From Akkermansiaceae bacterium (GTDB lineage: Bacteria; Verrucomicrobiota; Verrucomicrobiia; Verrucomicrobiales; Akkermansiaceae), in contig CAIZNN010000278.1 in the NCBI GenBank assembly GCA_903934285.1, positions 1-64,000 on the forward strand: DNA of 64,000 bases. Reading direction: 5' to 3'. How positions within the stretch are numbered: position 1 is the stretch's first letter; each line of letters starts with the position of its first letter. A model generated the notes under the pieces. It saw only the letters and a program-made list of their open reading frames with translations. It searched no databases and was not told the DNA's origin. A program made the translations under genes and the position numbers. Shown here piece after piece: positions 33,898 to 43,266 of the stretch.

Positions 33898-36435
33898 ATG
33901 AAAGCCCGCTCCTGCCCGCGCCTGCTGCCGCTGTTTGTTATTGCCGCCAGCATTTCCACCGTCAACCTCACTGTTCCCGCAGTGGCCGCCACCAGCCAGT
34001 ACTGGAACTTCGCCAGCACCGGCGGCGGCGGCATCTGGGGCACCGGCCCGGGCGACAAGAACTGGAATCTAACTGCCGAAGCGGCGGCCGGCAACACCAC
34101 CTGGCCAGACACCGGCAATGACATTGCCGTCTTCCAGGACACCTTTGGCGGCACCGTCACCGTGTTCGATCCGGTCCTAACCAACGGACTCAGCCAGACC
34201 GGCGCCGCCTACACCCTCGACGCCGGCACCATCACACTGGTGCCGGACTCCGCCGCGGCCGCTCCATTCGTCCATGTCCAATCCGGCACCCTCACCCTCA
34301 ACACCACCATCGCTGGCACCCACGGCCTGCTCAAGACCGGCAGCGGCACGTTGTTGCTAGCCCATGCCAATACGTTCACCGGCCCCACCACCATCAGCGC
34401 CGGCACCCTCGATCTAACCGGCACGCTGACCTCTCCCACCGTCGCGATTCTCGCCGGTGCCGCGCTGCGCGACTCCGCCGGCGGTCTTGACGCCACCACC
34501 GCCCTCAGCAACGCCGGCACCCTCACCAACGCCGCTCCCGAAACCATCGCCACCTATGTCTCGAACGGCGGCTCTCTAACCGGAACCGGCCTGCTCACCG
34601 CCACCACCGCCACGCTCAATGATGGGTCGGCGGTTTTCGCCACGCTCGCCGCCACCACTCTCACCTCCAACGGCCTGGTCGCCATCAGCGGCACGGCCAG
34701 CGCCAACGCCATCAACATCGCCAGCGGCAGCCTCACCAATACCGGCACGCTCGGCGACTCCGGCACCGCCCTCAATCTGACATCAGGCGCCACCCTGGTC
34801 GGCAGCGGCACGCAGCGCTACAACCTCTTGACCACCGCCGGCCCCGGCACGGGCACCTGGCAGGGGAATCTCACCAACCCCACCACCGTAGCTCCCGGCG
34901 GCGTGGGCGCCACCGGCAGCCTCGCCGTCACCGGCCATTTCACCAACGCCCCCACCGCCACGCTCAAGCTCGACCTCGGCGCGGGCGTCCGCGACCTCAT
35001 CACCGTCGCCAACACCGCAACCTTCGGTGGAACACTGGATCTCAACCAGCTCAGCCCCATCGCCCCATTTGTCCCGGTCCAGATCGTGGCCGCCGGCGCC
35101 TACGCCGGCAACTTCACCACTCTAACCGAAAACCTCGACGCCGCGGTGTGGTTCAATCCCGCCACCGGCACCGTGATGACGCTCGCCTTGCCGCCAGCAA
35201 CCGGTGACGCGCTGTGGGGGGCCACCGCCAACCAGACCGCCGTCTGGACCTCGCTCTACGACGATGTGATCGACCCGGGCGTGACAAACGTCACCGCCCT
35301 GCCCGGCGGCGGCTACAACCTCACCAGCGGTCTCGCCGATTCCGGCAACCCCGACCTGTGCAACGCGCTCGTCGCCAGCTTCAAGCCGGGCGGACTCAAC
35401 CCCGAGGTGTTAGACCGGCTCTCGCCCGAAGTTTACGCCGGCTTCCAGGACTACGCGGTACACGCCACGCGGTCCCACCAGCGCGCCGCGCTCGATGCCC
35501 GGACGCTCGGTTTCATCCAGCCGCCGCGCTGTTCCCGTTCCGGCGGAGGCAAGGACGCGCTGCCCGCTCGCGCTGCCGCCAACCCTTGGGAGTACTTCGC
35601 CGCCGTTGATTATTTCGACGTCGAGACCGACAACTCCCCCAACCGTGCCGACTACGGCATCAGCGGCTTCGGACTCATTGCCGGTGCCCGCACTGCGATA
35701 TCCGACTCGGTCCGCGTCGGAGGCTACGTCGCGGCCGATAACGGCTCGGTGGATGGCACCCTGATAGATGGCGATGCCAGCGGCTGGTCGCTCGGTCTCT
35801 TTGCCAAGGCGCTGGTCCACGCCGCCACCCACACCCTCATCACCGGCGGCCTGTCCTACGGCAGCTACACCTTCGACGGCACCCGCGGCAGCCTCATTGC
35901 CAGCGACGGCGGCTGGGCTCGCGCTGGCGCCGGCTTCCGGGGCGTCGCTAGCGACGCGCTCGAGTTCTCGGTGGCGGCCAGCAGCCTGGTCTATCAAACG
36001 GAGCGGTTCCGGCTGATCCCGGCCATCGGTCTGCGCTATGTCTGCGGCGACAGGGACGGCTTCGCCGAAGCAACGGGAGCTCCCGCATCGCCCGTTGCGC
36101 TGGCAGTCGGTGGTGATGCCTACCACAGCGCCCTTGCGGAACTGAGCCTGCGGGCGGAGGCCGACCTCACCGCTGGGATCACCGCGCACGGCATGGTAGG
36201 CTTCAGCAAGGGCATCAACGATGATCCGGCCGTTCTCACCGCCCGCTTCGCCACCGGCAGCCGACCGCTGCGGGCCACCGCCACCGGGCTTGACGAAGAT
36301 GCCGTCTTCCTCGGCCTCGGCGCCACCTGGCGGATCCGCCACAACGTCGGCCTGGGCGTGAACTGGCGCGCGGATTTCCGCTCCGACGCCGACATGGAAA
36401 ACACCCTCGGCCTTTCCACCAGCATCCAGTTCTAA
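33898..36435 (+). CDS. autotransporter with strand-repeat passenger
   Basis: An 845-residue protein from ATG 33898, which begins a signal peptide ending near PAVAA; the longer frame upstream is not supported. The passenger (about residues 32-560) is rich in Thr, Ala and Gly and contains an autotransporter-associated beta-strand repeat, GLLKTGSGTLLLAHANTFTG, followed by TTISAGTLDLTG (about residues 138-175). This predicts a right-handed beta-helix. From about residue 560 (NPWEYFAAVDYFDVETDN) to the end it matches the type V autotransporter beta-barrel, finishing with the outer-membrane-type terminal phenylalanine in LGLSTSIQF. It should export its own passenger across the outer membrane. It is divergent from the giant RCC1 gene, and the two may be coregulated. 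What the passenger binds is unknown. Confidence 0.85.
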   Translation: MKARSCPRLLPLFVIAASISTVNLTVPAVAATSQYWNFASTGGGGIWGTGPGDKNWNLTAEAAAGNTTWPDTGNDIAVFQDTFGGTVTVFDPVLTNGLSQTGAAYTLDAGTITLVPDSAAAAPFVHVQSGTLTLNTTIAGTHGLLKTGSGTLLLAHANTFTGPTTISAGTLDLTGTLTSPTVAILAGAALRDSAGGLDATTALSNAGTLTNAAPETIATYVSNGGSLTGTGLLTATTATLNDGSAVFATLAATTLTSNGLVAISGTASANAINIASGSLTNTGTLGDSGTALNLTSGATLVGSGTQRYNLLTTAGPGTGTWQGNLTNPTTVAPGGVGATGSLAVTGHFTNAPTATLKLDLGAGVRDLITVANTATFGGTLDLNQLSPIAPFVPVQIVAAGAYAGNFTTLTENLDAAVWFNPATGTVMTLALPPATGDALWGATANQTAVWTSLYDDVIDPGVTNVTALPGGGYNLTSGLADSGNPDLCNALVASFKPGGLNPEVLDRLSPEVYAGFQDYAVHATRSHQRAALDARTLGFIQPPRCSRSGGGKDALPARAAANPWEYFAAVDYFDVETDNSPNRADYGISGFGLIAGARTAISDSVRVGGYVAADNGSVDGTLIDGDASGWSLGLFAKALVHAATHTLITGGLSYGSYTFDGTRGSLIASDGGWARAGAGFRGVASDALEFSVAASSLVYQTERFRLIPAIGLRYVCGDRDGFAEATGAPASPVALAVGGDAYHSALAELSLRAEADLTAGITAHGMVGFSKGINDDPAVLTARFATGSRPLRATATGLDEDAVFLGLGATWRIRHNVGLGVNWRADFRSDADMENTLGLSTSIQF

Positions 36436-36629
36436 CCATTCTGCCGGCGGCGTGCGACCTGTCCGAGACCCGCTGCGACCGTCGCACCCAACCCCGGGGC
36501 TCCGCTCCCCAGCGCGGGCATGCCGCAGGCAACCGGGGAGATTCGGCAAGCCCGGATGTCGCAGCCACGCCCGGGCGGTCGGGCGCAACCGCCGCAGTGC
36601 ACCCGGGCCCGCCGCCGGCTTTGCACCGG
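36436..36629. terminator. convergent intergenic region with small hairpins
   Basis: Between the ends of the autotransporter and sulfatase genes lie two short inverted repeats: TGCGAC-C-GTCGCA (36474-36486) and GGGG-ctccgct-CCCC just after it. Neither is followed by a T-run, so intrinsic termination is possible but unproven. Confidence 0.3.
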
Positions 36630-37991
36630 TCAGGGTGCTGGCTGCCAGGGCACCGCGCCGCCGCGTTGGACTTGCTTGCGCAACGCGGCGGAGAGGGCGT
36701 TGAACACCGCCCCATTCTGCGCGGCCACGTTGTTGGTTTCCAACGGATCGGTTTGCACGTTGTAGAGTTCCAACGGGGCGAAGGGACTGTCTTGCAGGAG
36801 TTTCCAATCGCCCCGCCGCAGGGCCTCAATGGTCTTGCCGGCATAGGCGCTGCCACCTTCGCGCCGGACAAAATAAAGGTCGCGCGCGGCGGCGGGCGGC
36901 GTTTCCCCACGCAGCTCGGGCAGAAAGCTCACCCCGTCGATGTGCGCGGGGGCCGCCACCCCAGCCACGGCGCAGGCAGTGGCGAAAATGTCCATCGTCA
37001 TGGTCATGCGTGCGCTCTGGCTGCCGGCGGCGATGACGCCAGGCCAGCGCGCCGCGCCGGGCACGCGCAGTCCGCCCTCATACATCTGGCCCTTGCCGCC
37101 GCGCCACGATCCATTGTTGGCACCGCTGGCCAGATCCCCGCCATTGTCCGAACTGAAAATAACCAGCGTGTTGGCAGCCAGGCCGGTGCTGTCGAGCGTC
37201 GCCAACACCTTGCCGATGCCCGCGTCAAGGTGCTCAATGAGGGCGACGAGCTTCGCGCGCGCTTCCGTCATTTGCGGTTCGCGTTGGCGCACTGTCGCCA
37301 GCCATGCCGGTGGCGGCTGCAACGGACCGTGGGGTGCATTGTAGGCGAGGTAGAGGAAAAACGGCGCGGCGGTGTGGGCGCGCGCTTCCAGATAGGCACA
37401 GGCCCAATCGCTGAATAGATCGGTGGCATGGCCCTTCGGGTCGATGACCTCGCGGTTATGCCGCATGTAGTTCGCCCCGTTGCGCTGATGGGTCCAGTAG
37501 TCGTCCATCATATCTCCCAAAAAACCGTCGAACTGGTTGAACCCTCGCTCATTCGGCAGATTGGGCGAAGACAGGCCTAAATGCCACTTGCCGATGAGTG
37601 CGCAGTGATAGCCTGCGGAGGCCAGCACTTGCGGGAGCAGTTTGACGCGCGGTGCCAAGCAGCCCCAAGAGTCATCTGACAGCTCATCGCGGATGACTCC
37701 CGGCACGCCGACGCGATCCGGAAAACAGCCGCTTAATAGCGCCGCCCGCGTCGGCGAACAAACGCAGCTGTTGGCGTAAAAATGCCGGAATGTCAGGCCC
37801 TCGCGGAACAATCGGTCCATCTGCGGCGTCTGAATGTCCTTGGTCCCGCAGGCCCCATAATCACCGCGCCCCTGATCGTCGGTAAGAATGACGACGATGT
37901 TGGGTTTGGTCGCAGGCTGCGGCGCCGCAGCGACCTGAGGCACGACCAGCGATGACAGCAACAGCAAGAACCTGGGCAGGATGGCTTTCAT
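36630..37991 (-). CDS. secreted type I sulfatase
   Basis: A 453-residue exported sulfatase (alkaline phosphatase superfamily) that hydrolyses sulfate esters, most likely on polysaccharides. A signal peptide (LLLLSSLVVPQVAAA) precedes NIVVILTDDQG, whose Asp38-Asp39 bind calcium. Cys78 in C-S-P-T-R (78-82) is the residue converted to formylglycine, so maturation needs a formylglycine-generating enzyme or anSME. IGKWHLG and FSSDNGG supply the other metal and catalytic residues. Length is normal for this group. It lies beside a locus that includes a sulfotransferase, but it is divergent from it and a degradative role is equally likely. No true maturase is visible; the FGE-fold protein at 50.2-51.1 kb lacks the needed cysteines. 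Confidence 0.93.
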   Translation of the reverse strand: MKAILPRFLLLLSSLVVPQVAAAPQPATKPNIVVILTDDQGRGDYGACGTKDIQTPQMDRLFREGLTFRHFYANSCVCSPTRAALLSGCFPDRVGVPGVIRDELSDDSWGCLAPRVKLLPQVLASAGYHCALIGKWHLGLSSPNLPNERGFNQFDGFLGDMMDDYWTHQRNGANYMRHNREVIDPKGHATDLFSDWACAYLEARAHTAAPFFLYLAYNAPHGPLQPPPAWLATVRQREPQMTEARAKLVALIEHLDAGIGKVLATLDSTGLAANTLVIFSSDNGGDLASGANNGSWRGGKGQMYEGGLRVPGAARWPGVIAAGSQSARMTMTMDIFATACAVAGVAAPAHIDGVSFLPELRGETPPAAARDLYFVRREGGSAYAGKTIEALRRGDWKLLQDSPFAPLELYNVQTDPLETNNVAAQNGAVFNALSAALRKQVQRGGAVPWQPAP

Positions 37992-38189
37992 AGGGTGGTT
38001 TTCCGCGGTGCGCTCAAGTCGGCCTTGGAACTACTCACTCACACGCCCAATCCTTTCAGGCAAACGCCGCTGAGAACGCCCCTTTTTCGGGCACACCTGT
38101 TACTGCGCCACGCCTCTGCACCGAATCGAGTTGTGGTGCAGCACGAGCCACAGGAAACCACCCACAAACCGGATTACCTCAAAATGATG

Positions 38190-38218
38190 TTGACACTTAC
38201 CGAGGAATTGCTTAGGCA
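38190..38218 (+). promoter_or_regulatory. candidate promoter of the exopolysaccharide locus
   Basis: A perfect -35 box, TTGACA (38190-38195), is followed 17 bases later by a poor -10 box, TAGGCA (38213-38218), 27 bp before the start of the outer-membrane barrel gene. The region is locally A+T-rich. Spacing is ideal, but the -10 match is weak. Confidence 0.4.
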
Positions 38219-38244
38219 ATGTCCTATCCGTTGAATCAATTCAT

Positions 38245-39495
38245 ATGTTGCATCCACCTCATGCTTTCAGAAGCAAGGCGACGCTTGTTCTAATGATGGC
38301 CGGCAGCGGCCTTTGCCTCCAGCCGTGCCGTGCCGCGACCGTGCAAGTCCCCACAGGCCCACCTGAGGGCTCACGACTCTTGGGGTTGAGAGCCACTCCG
38401 CCCGCTAGCGACGGGCTGCTGCTCGGCCCCCTCAAAGCCACCAAGGGCAGCTTTGATTACGGCATCGGTATGGAATCGGTCTACAACTCAAACTTTTTTC
38501 TCAGGGAGAACCATCCCACCAGTGAGCTTACTACCGATCTCCTGCCATGGGTCAGTTACCGCAGCGATCCGGAGGGCCGCGCGCCATTCTCGTTCACTGC
38601 AAGTTACCAACCGAGCATCCACACCTATCTGAAACATCCGGACCTCAACGGGGTCGATCAGTCCGGGAGTGCCACAATCACGCTGGCCGGCTCGAAAACC
38701 TTGATTTCGGCCGACTTCAGTTACCTCACGCTCTCCGGAACCGACCGCCTCAGCGGCACTTTTGCCACGGGTTCCACTCTGGACATCGGCATGACTGCCA
38801 CCTACCAGATAGCACCAAGGACGTCGTTGTTCGCCAATTGGAAAGTCACCCAGTCTGATTATGGCTCGAGTTCACTTGTCGGATCCAACAGTTGCGGCGC
38901 CGGGATGGGCGGTTACTGGTCGGCGACCGAGTGTTTCAGCTTTGGACCATCCATCCGCTACGATCAGGACGAATCCACCAACACGGGAACCCGCGACGCC
39001 TGGGCCTTCAGCATGCAGACGCGTTACCTGATGAGCGCCAAGCTGCAGTTGCTGGGTTCGCTCGGCCTCCAATACTCGAAAAACTCCCGCGACGCGGGCG
39101 CATGGCAGTTAGGACCCGTTGGTGGTCTTGTGGCGGATTATGCCATCAATGAAAGACTGCAGTGGCACAACTCCATCCAGTATACAATCGTGCCATCGAC
39201 AACCGAAACGAATTATCTGATTAACAATCTGACGATTTCCACCGCGTTAACACGGCAGCTGCTCAGGGCATCAATATCCTTCGGGGTGGAAATGGATTTC
39301 TCGGATTACCAGCAAGTTGGGACGGTTGGCACCAAGCCGGGCACCGAGGAGAATCTCAGCGCCGTGCTGACGTACCGCAGGAAATTGTTCTCGGACCGCC
39401 TGGATTTTGATTCTTCGGTTCGTTACACCGTGAACCAGGGTAATACCGATTGGTCGCAAGTGCAACTCACCGCCGGCCTCAGACTGGAATTCTAA
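38245..39495 (+). CDS. outer-membrane beta-barrel protein of the EPS locus
   Basis: A 416-residue protein with an N-terminal signal peptide (TLVLMMAGSGLCLQPCRA). After it come alternating amphipathic strands (FSFTASYQPSIHTYLKH, SATITLAGSKTLISADFSYL) and a C-terminal strand ending in LRLEF, the classic outer-membrane signature. It resembles the beta-barrel proteins (BBP2/EpsL-VpsM-like) that open many exopolysaccharide clusters and are thought to help secrete or anchor the polymer. It is the first gene of the plus-strand locus and is followed by a 1.1-kb spacer. The specific family is assigned from topology and context, not from a catalytic motif. Confidence 0.78.
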   Translation: MLHPPHAFRSKATLVLMMAGSGLCLQPCRAATVQVPTGPPEGSRLLGLRATPPASDGLLLGPLKATKGSFDYGIGMESVYNSNFFLRENHPTSELTTDLLPWVSYRSDPEGRAPFSFTASYQPSIHTYLKHPDLNGVDQSGSATITLAGSKTLISADFSYLTLSGTDRLSGTFATGSTLDIGMTATYQIAPRTSLFANWKVTQSDYGSSSLVGSNSCGAGMGGYWSATECFSFGPSIRYDQDESTNTGTRDAWAFSMQTRYLMSAKLQLLGSLGLQYSKNSRDAGAWQLGPVGGLVADYAINERLQWHNSIQYTIVPSTTETNYLINNLTISTALTRQLLRASISFGVEMDFSDYQQVGTVGTKPGTEENLSAVLTYRRKLFSDRLDFDSSVRYTVNQGNTDWSQVQLTAGLRLEF

Positions 39496-39848
39496 CCAGC
39501 CCATTCCGAGCGCTGGTCCTGTGGCCGATCCCTCACCCCACCCGCAGGGACTATCTCACGCCACATGGCCCGCGGACTAGCCGGTGCCATCCCCAAGACG
39601 GGGGGGCGGCACCCAATCCGCAACCCGATCACGCCACCGTGGCATTCGCTACAGCCATGCCACAGGCCCAGGCTTGACTCCTGGCGCCGCCCTCATACGC
39701 CGCCCCCGCACTAACCGAAGCAAGAGGCGGGCATGGCCGCAGCGGAGCGATTTAGTTCGACCTGCTCCACGGCAATCCACTGGGTTTGAAATAACCGAAA
39801 AAATATACCAAAGTACATCTTACGCCGCAAAACAAATTAAGTAAAGTG

Positions 39849-39858
39849 CAAGCGCTTG
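39849..39858. promoter_or_regulatory. 10-bp perfect palindrome, possible operator
   Basis: CAAGCGCTTG is a perfect palindrome directly beside an A+T-rich stretch in the long spacer. It could be a repressor or activator half-site pair, but only one copy was noticed. Confidence 0.25.
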
Positions 39859-40552
39859 GTCGTCCCTCATCATTCATTCCCGGTTCTATAAATGAAATTC
39901 CACCTCCGTCAACGATGGCTTGTCGCGTGCCGCGCGATGGCCTCAGCTGTTCGCGTTAGACCAGGCGCCGCCGCACCTGCGCGACAACATGACGCGCAGT
40001 TTCACACGCCAGACGTGAGACTGGAATCCTTTTCCATGGCTGCTTCCGAGGCGTTAGGCAGCTCTCTGCCCGCGCTGATTCGCAAGCGGCCCCGGGGCGC
40101 GCACCGCCCGCTCCTGCCCCCGCTGGCCAGCGCATCCTTCAGCCCCATGATCTGCCTTTGCACCGCGCCAACCGCACGGATGCTCGCCCCTCAATCGAGG
40201 GCACTGCAAAACATGGCAACTTTCCTGAACTTTTTCAAACTTGTAAGCTTTTCTTTATATACTTTCTGATATTCGTTATTATTCGGTAAATTCAAGTAAC
40301 TGTCTGTGTAGGCGTTTATGTATGGGGCATCGTTTCGTTAGCGAGACGGTGGCCCCGGAAGAATTTCGCACCGGGTATGGCGAGCATTCGTTCTCTAACA
40401 CATAATCGCAGTGGTTTTAGTGCACACCAGCCCTAAGCGACCAAGGGCGGCAGCGTGCCGACCGCAGGCACATGGCACGATGACACCGCCATCAATCCAC
40501 CGCCTACCAGCATTCATCCGCGCAGAGCAACGCACTGAGGCCATGCGCACAG

Positions 40553-40564
40553 CCCCCCCCCCCC
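40553..40564. repeat. 12-base poly-C tract upstream of sugar transferase
   Basis: Twelve consecutive C residues end 7 bp before the ATG used for the initiating sugar transferase. An upstream ATG at 40543 is out of frame with that gene. One added C, or two lost, would bring it into frame. Confidence 0.9.
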
Positions 40565-40571
40565 GCTCTCC

Positions 40572-41468
40572 ATGGTCACCCTCGCAAATCCAAAGACCGC
40601 GCCGAAACATGCGCCACCGGCTCGTAAGCACGCCCCCCGGCGTGGCGCCGAGGGGCGTGCGGGCCGCGCTCGCGAAGTCTACCGCAAGGTCGCCGCTGGC
40701 GCCTCTGGCAGCGCAATTGCCGGTGAGCACCGCGCCGTGAGAGCCGCCACCACCGGTCGTACCCGGGCAGCGGCAAGGGTACCGGGGTGGAAACGCCGAC
40801 TCGACCTTGCCTGCATCGGGATCAGCCTGCCGCTGATCCTGCCGCTGATGGCGCTGCTGGTGCTATGGATCAAGCTGGTTTCACGAGGGCCGGCGTTGCT
40901 CCGCCAACCCCGCATCGGGCGGGACGGCAGGCCGTTTGTTCTCTATAAGTTTCGCAGCATGCGGCTGAATGCCGACCCCGCGCGCCACGAGGAGCACGTC
41001 AAAGGCCTGGTCAACTCGGATCGGCCGATGCTCAAGCTCGACCTGATCCATGACTCGAGGTTGATCGCCGGTGGGTGCTTGATGAGAACTGCGGGACTTG
41101 ATGAATTGCCCCAGTTGTTCAATGTGCTGCGTGGAGACATGAGCATCGTGGGGCCACGCCCATGCCTGCCCAGTGAACATGCCTATTATTCCCCGAAACA
41201 ACGGGAACGCTTCCAAGCGCTTCCCGGACTCACCGGATTTTGGCAAGTCAATGGCAAGAACCGCGCCACCTTCCGCGAAATGAACGCCATGGATATCCAC
41301 TATGTGCGCCACGCCTCGGTAATGATGGATGTGCGGATCATGCTGCGGACTCCAGCGGCACTGCTGGTGCAAATGGTCCTGGCATTCCAACAAAGGCAGT
41401 TGACCTTCCGGACTGCGGCGATGGCGCCCTCCGGCACTAAGGCCGACCATGGCAACCTCTCGCGGTGA
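40572..41468 (+). CDS. initiating sugar-phosphate transferase (bacterial sugar transferase family)
   Basis: This polyprenyl-phosphate hexose-1-phosphate transferase puts the first sugar on undecaprenyl phosphate at the inner membrane. The core begins at KRRLDLACIGISLPLILPLM, which includes the re-entrant membrane helix. It continues with FVLYKFRSM, RTAGLDELPQLFNVLRGDMS, VGPRP and PGLTGFWQVNGKN, all hallmarks of the WcaJ/WbaP/PglC family. ATG 40572 gives 298 residues with a roughly 66-residue basic, proline-rich N-terminus. A GTG at 40737 would give 243 residues, closer to the minimal family size, so the start is uncertain. The gene overlaps the acetyltransferase by four bases (GTGA), indicating translational coupling. 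Confidence 0.9.
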   Translation: MVTLANPKTAPKHAPPARKHAPRRGAEGRAGRAREVYRKVAAGASGSAIAGEHRAVRAATTGRTRAAARVPGWKRRLDLACIGISLPLILPLMALLVLWIKLVSRGPALLRQPRIGRDGRPFVLYKFRSMRLNADPARHEEHVKGLVNSDRPMLKLDLIHDSRLIAGGCLMRTAGLDELPQLFNVLRGDMSIVGPRPCLPSEHAYYSPKQRERFQALPGLTGFWQVNGKNRATFREMNAMDIHYVRHASVMMDVRIMLRTPAALLVQMVLAFQQRQLTFRTAAMAPSGTKADHGNLSR

Positions 41469-41989
41469 CACCAGCAGTGGCTATGATTCCGACCCTCAAT
41501 CCGGGCATGCTCGAAGGACACCCGAATGGTCTGCGCGTCGCCGCGGACGTGAAGCTGGGCAGCGGGGTGACCCTCTTTGCTTTTGTGAACCTGTATGGCT
41601 GCCAGATCGGCGATGAAACCCGGATCGGTTGCTTCGTGGAAATCCAGAGCGGAGCTAAAATCGGCGCACGCTGTAAGATCTCAAGTCATGCCTTTATTTG
41701 CGAGGGAGTGACGATTGAGGATGGGGTTTTCGTCGGGCATGGCGTGATCTTCACCAATGACCGCTGGCCGAGAGCCACCGCCGCGGATGGCGAGGTCGTG
41801 GCCGCAGGCGATTGGGAGTGCCAGTCCACCTTGGTGCAACGTGGCGCCTCGATCGGATCCGGCACCACCATCCTCGGCGGCCTCACCATCGGCGCCAACG
41901 CCATGGTCGGTGCCGGCAGCGTGGTGACCCGCGATGTTGCGGCTGGCTCGACCGTAGCTGGCAATCCGGCTCGCCCAATCAAGCCCTAG
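41465..41989 (+). CDS. hexapeptide-repeat N-acetyltransferase (WbpD-like)
   Basis: A 174-residue left-handed beta-helix acyltransferase built of hexapeptide repeats (VKLGSG, CQIGDE, AKIGAR, VTIEDG, ASIGSG, LTIGAN). IFTNDRWPRA matches the loop of WbpD/WlbB, which N-acetylates the 3-amino group of UDP-GlcNAc3N-uronic acid using acetyl-CoA. The GTG at 41465 overlaps the previous stop; an ATG at 41483 is the alternative. In this locus it lies immediately before an oxidoreductase and an aminotransferase that fit the same pathway, so the specific assignment is reasonable though not proven. Confidence 0.82.
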   Translation: MTPAVAMIPTLNPGMLEGHPNGLRVAADVKLGSGVTLFAFVNLYGCQIGDETRIGCFVEIQSGAKIGARCKISSHAFICEGVTIEDGVFVGHGVIFTNDRWPRATAADGEVVAAGDWECQSTLVQRGASIGSGTTILGGLTIGANAMVGAGSVVTRDVAAGSTVAGNPARPIKP

Positions 41990-42074
41990 GCGGAATTCAT
42001 CACCGGGCGAACCTCCGCCCAGGTGCCCCACAGATCCCCCACACCTGCAATAACTTCTAACGAAAATCAAACCA

Positions 42075-43199
42075 ATGAGCATGCAACGCGTGTTGACAGT
42101 GGGTGTGGTGGGCCTCGGCTATTGGGGCCCCAATCTCGCGCGCAATTTCGAGCAACTCCCCGGTTGCCGTCTGGGGGCCTTGTGCGATCTCGATCCGGAG
42201 CGCCTGGAAAAAATGCGAAGGTTGTACCCGGATGCCGCCTGCTATGTGAGTTTCAATCAAATGCTGGAAGAGGCCAACCTTGATGCCGTGGTGGTGGCAA
42301 CGCCGGTGCACCAGCACTTCCCCCTCGGCAAGGCGGCGATGCTGGCGGGCAAGCACGTGTTGATTGAAAAGCCCCTGGCCTCCAACACGGCCGAGTGCGA
42401 GGAACTGATCGCATTGGCGGAACGTTGCGAGCTGACTCTGATGGTGGGGCATATCTTCGTGTATTCGGCGGCGGTCCAGATGATCCGCAGGATCATCGAC
42501 TCCGGGGATCTCGGCGAAATCCGCTATATCAACAGCCAGCGGCTCAGCCTCGGATTGTTTCATAATGATATCAACGTGGTCTGGGATCTCGCCCCGCACG
42601 ACCTTTCGATGATCCTGTATCTGCTCGGCCGTTCTCCGGGCGCGGTCAACTGTCAGGGGCATGCCAACATCACGCCGGGCATCGAAGACGTGGCGAATGT
42701 TTCCCTATCCTTTGAATGCGGCCGCTTCGCCACCATCCAGAGCAGCTGGTTAGAGCCGCGGAAGGTGCGGCAGATGACGATCGTGGGATCACGGCAAATG
42801 ATTGTTTATGATGACATTGAGCCACTGGAGAAGATCCGGATCCACGACACGCGGATTGAACGCCCGCCCCACTACGAAACCTTCGGGGAGTTCCAGTATA
42901 CCTACCACTATGGTGATAGTTTCATTCCACGCCTCGAGCAGATCGAGCCGCTGCGGCAAATGTGCCAGCACTTCATTGCTTGCAGCCTGAGCGGTGCCCC
43001 GCCGTTGAGCAGCGGCGAGAGTGGTCTGGAAGTGGTTAAGATTCTCGAGGCGTGTTCCAAGTCATTGAAGGCCAACGGCGGGTTGATTTCCATCACGGAA
43101 ACGTCGCAGGAGCATCGGTCCTTGTCCGGCGTAATGGTAGCGCGCCGTGTGAACGGCGGCGGGAATCCCGGCGAACTCCATGCTACGCGCGTGGTCTGA
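42075..43199 (+). CDS. Gfo/Idh/MocA oxidoreductase (WbpB/WlbA-like)
   Basis: A 374-residue NAD-dependent sugar dehydrogenase. VGVVGLGYWGPNLARNF is the Rossmann nucleotide-binding motif, and GKHVLIEKPLA contains the EKP catalytic lysine. HNDINVVWDLAPHDLSM supplies the conserved aspartate/histidine helix. Relatives (WbpB/WlbA) oxidise C3 of UDP-GlcNAc-uronic acid to the 3-keto sugar, which an aminotransferase then aminates. The neighbouring WbpD- and WbpE-like genes support that role. Myo-inositol-type dehydrogenase activity would be the generic alternative. Confidence 0.87.
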   Translation: MSMQRVLTVGVVGLGYWGPNLARNFEQLPGCRLGALCDLDPERLEKMRRLYPDAACYVSFNQMLEEANLDAVVVATPVHQHFPLGKAAMLAGKHVLIEKPLASNTAECEELIALAERCELTLMVGHIFVYSAAVQMIRRIIDSGDLGEIRYINSQRLSLGLFHNDINVVWDLAPHDLSMILYLLGRSPGAVNCQGHANITPGIEDVANVSLSFECGRFATIQSSWLEPRKVRQMTIVGSRQMIVYDDIEPLEKIRIHDTRIERPPHYETFGEFQYTYHYGDSFIPRLEQIEPLRQMCQHFIACSLSGAPPLSSGESGLEVVKILEACSKSLKANGGLISITETSQEHRSLSGVMVARRVNGGGNPGELHATRVV

Positions 43200-43266
43200 T
43201 TGTTAGCGGAGTTCTGATGCGAGCTGCTTGGTGGGATGCACCCGGTGGCACGATTCCGGTTGCACA

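Larger units (their letters stand above)
39496..40571. other. 1.1-kb non-coding spacer with A+T-rich islands
   Basis: I see no convincing gene. An open frame at 39892-40269 has a composition unlike a protein and is rejected. The stretch contains a weak hairpin after the barrel gene (ACCAGC...GCTGGT, 39495-39517), an A+T-rich island at about 39780-39900 with a palindrome, and a second at about 40225-40310 with a TATACT -10-like box at 40258-40263 but a poor -35. It ends in a 12-C run. Such a long leader before an initiating glycosyltransferase suggests regulation, or an untranslated leader of the EPS operon. Confidence 0.5.

Noticed and set aside
35410-36807. 465-codon minus-strand frame opposite the autotransporter
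   Set aside because: Antisense to a well-supported gene with barrel and signal peptide; the translation has no recognisable domain.
39892-40269. 125-codon frame in the long spacer
   Set aside because: Composition is unlike a protein, no start context, no motif, and it runs into an A+T-rich promoter-like island.
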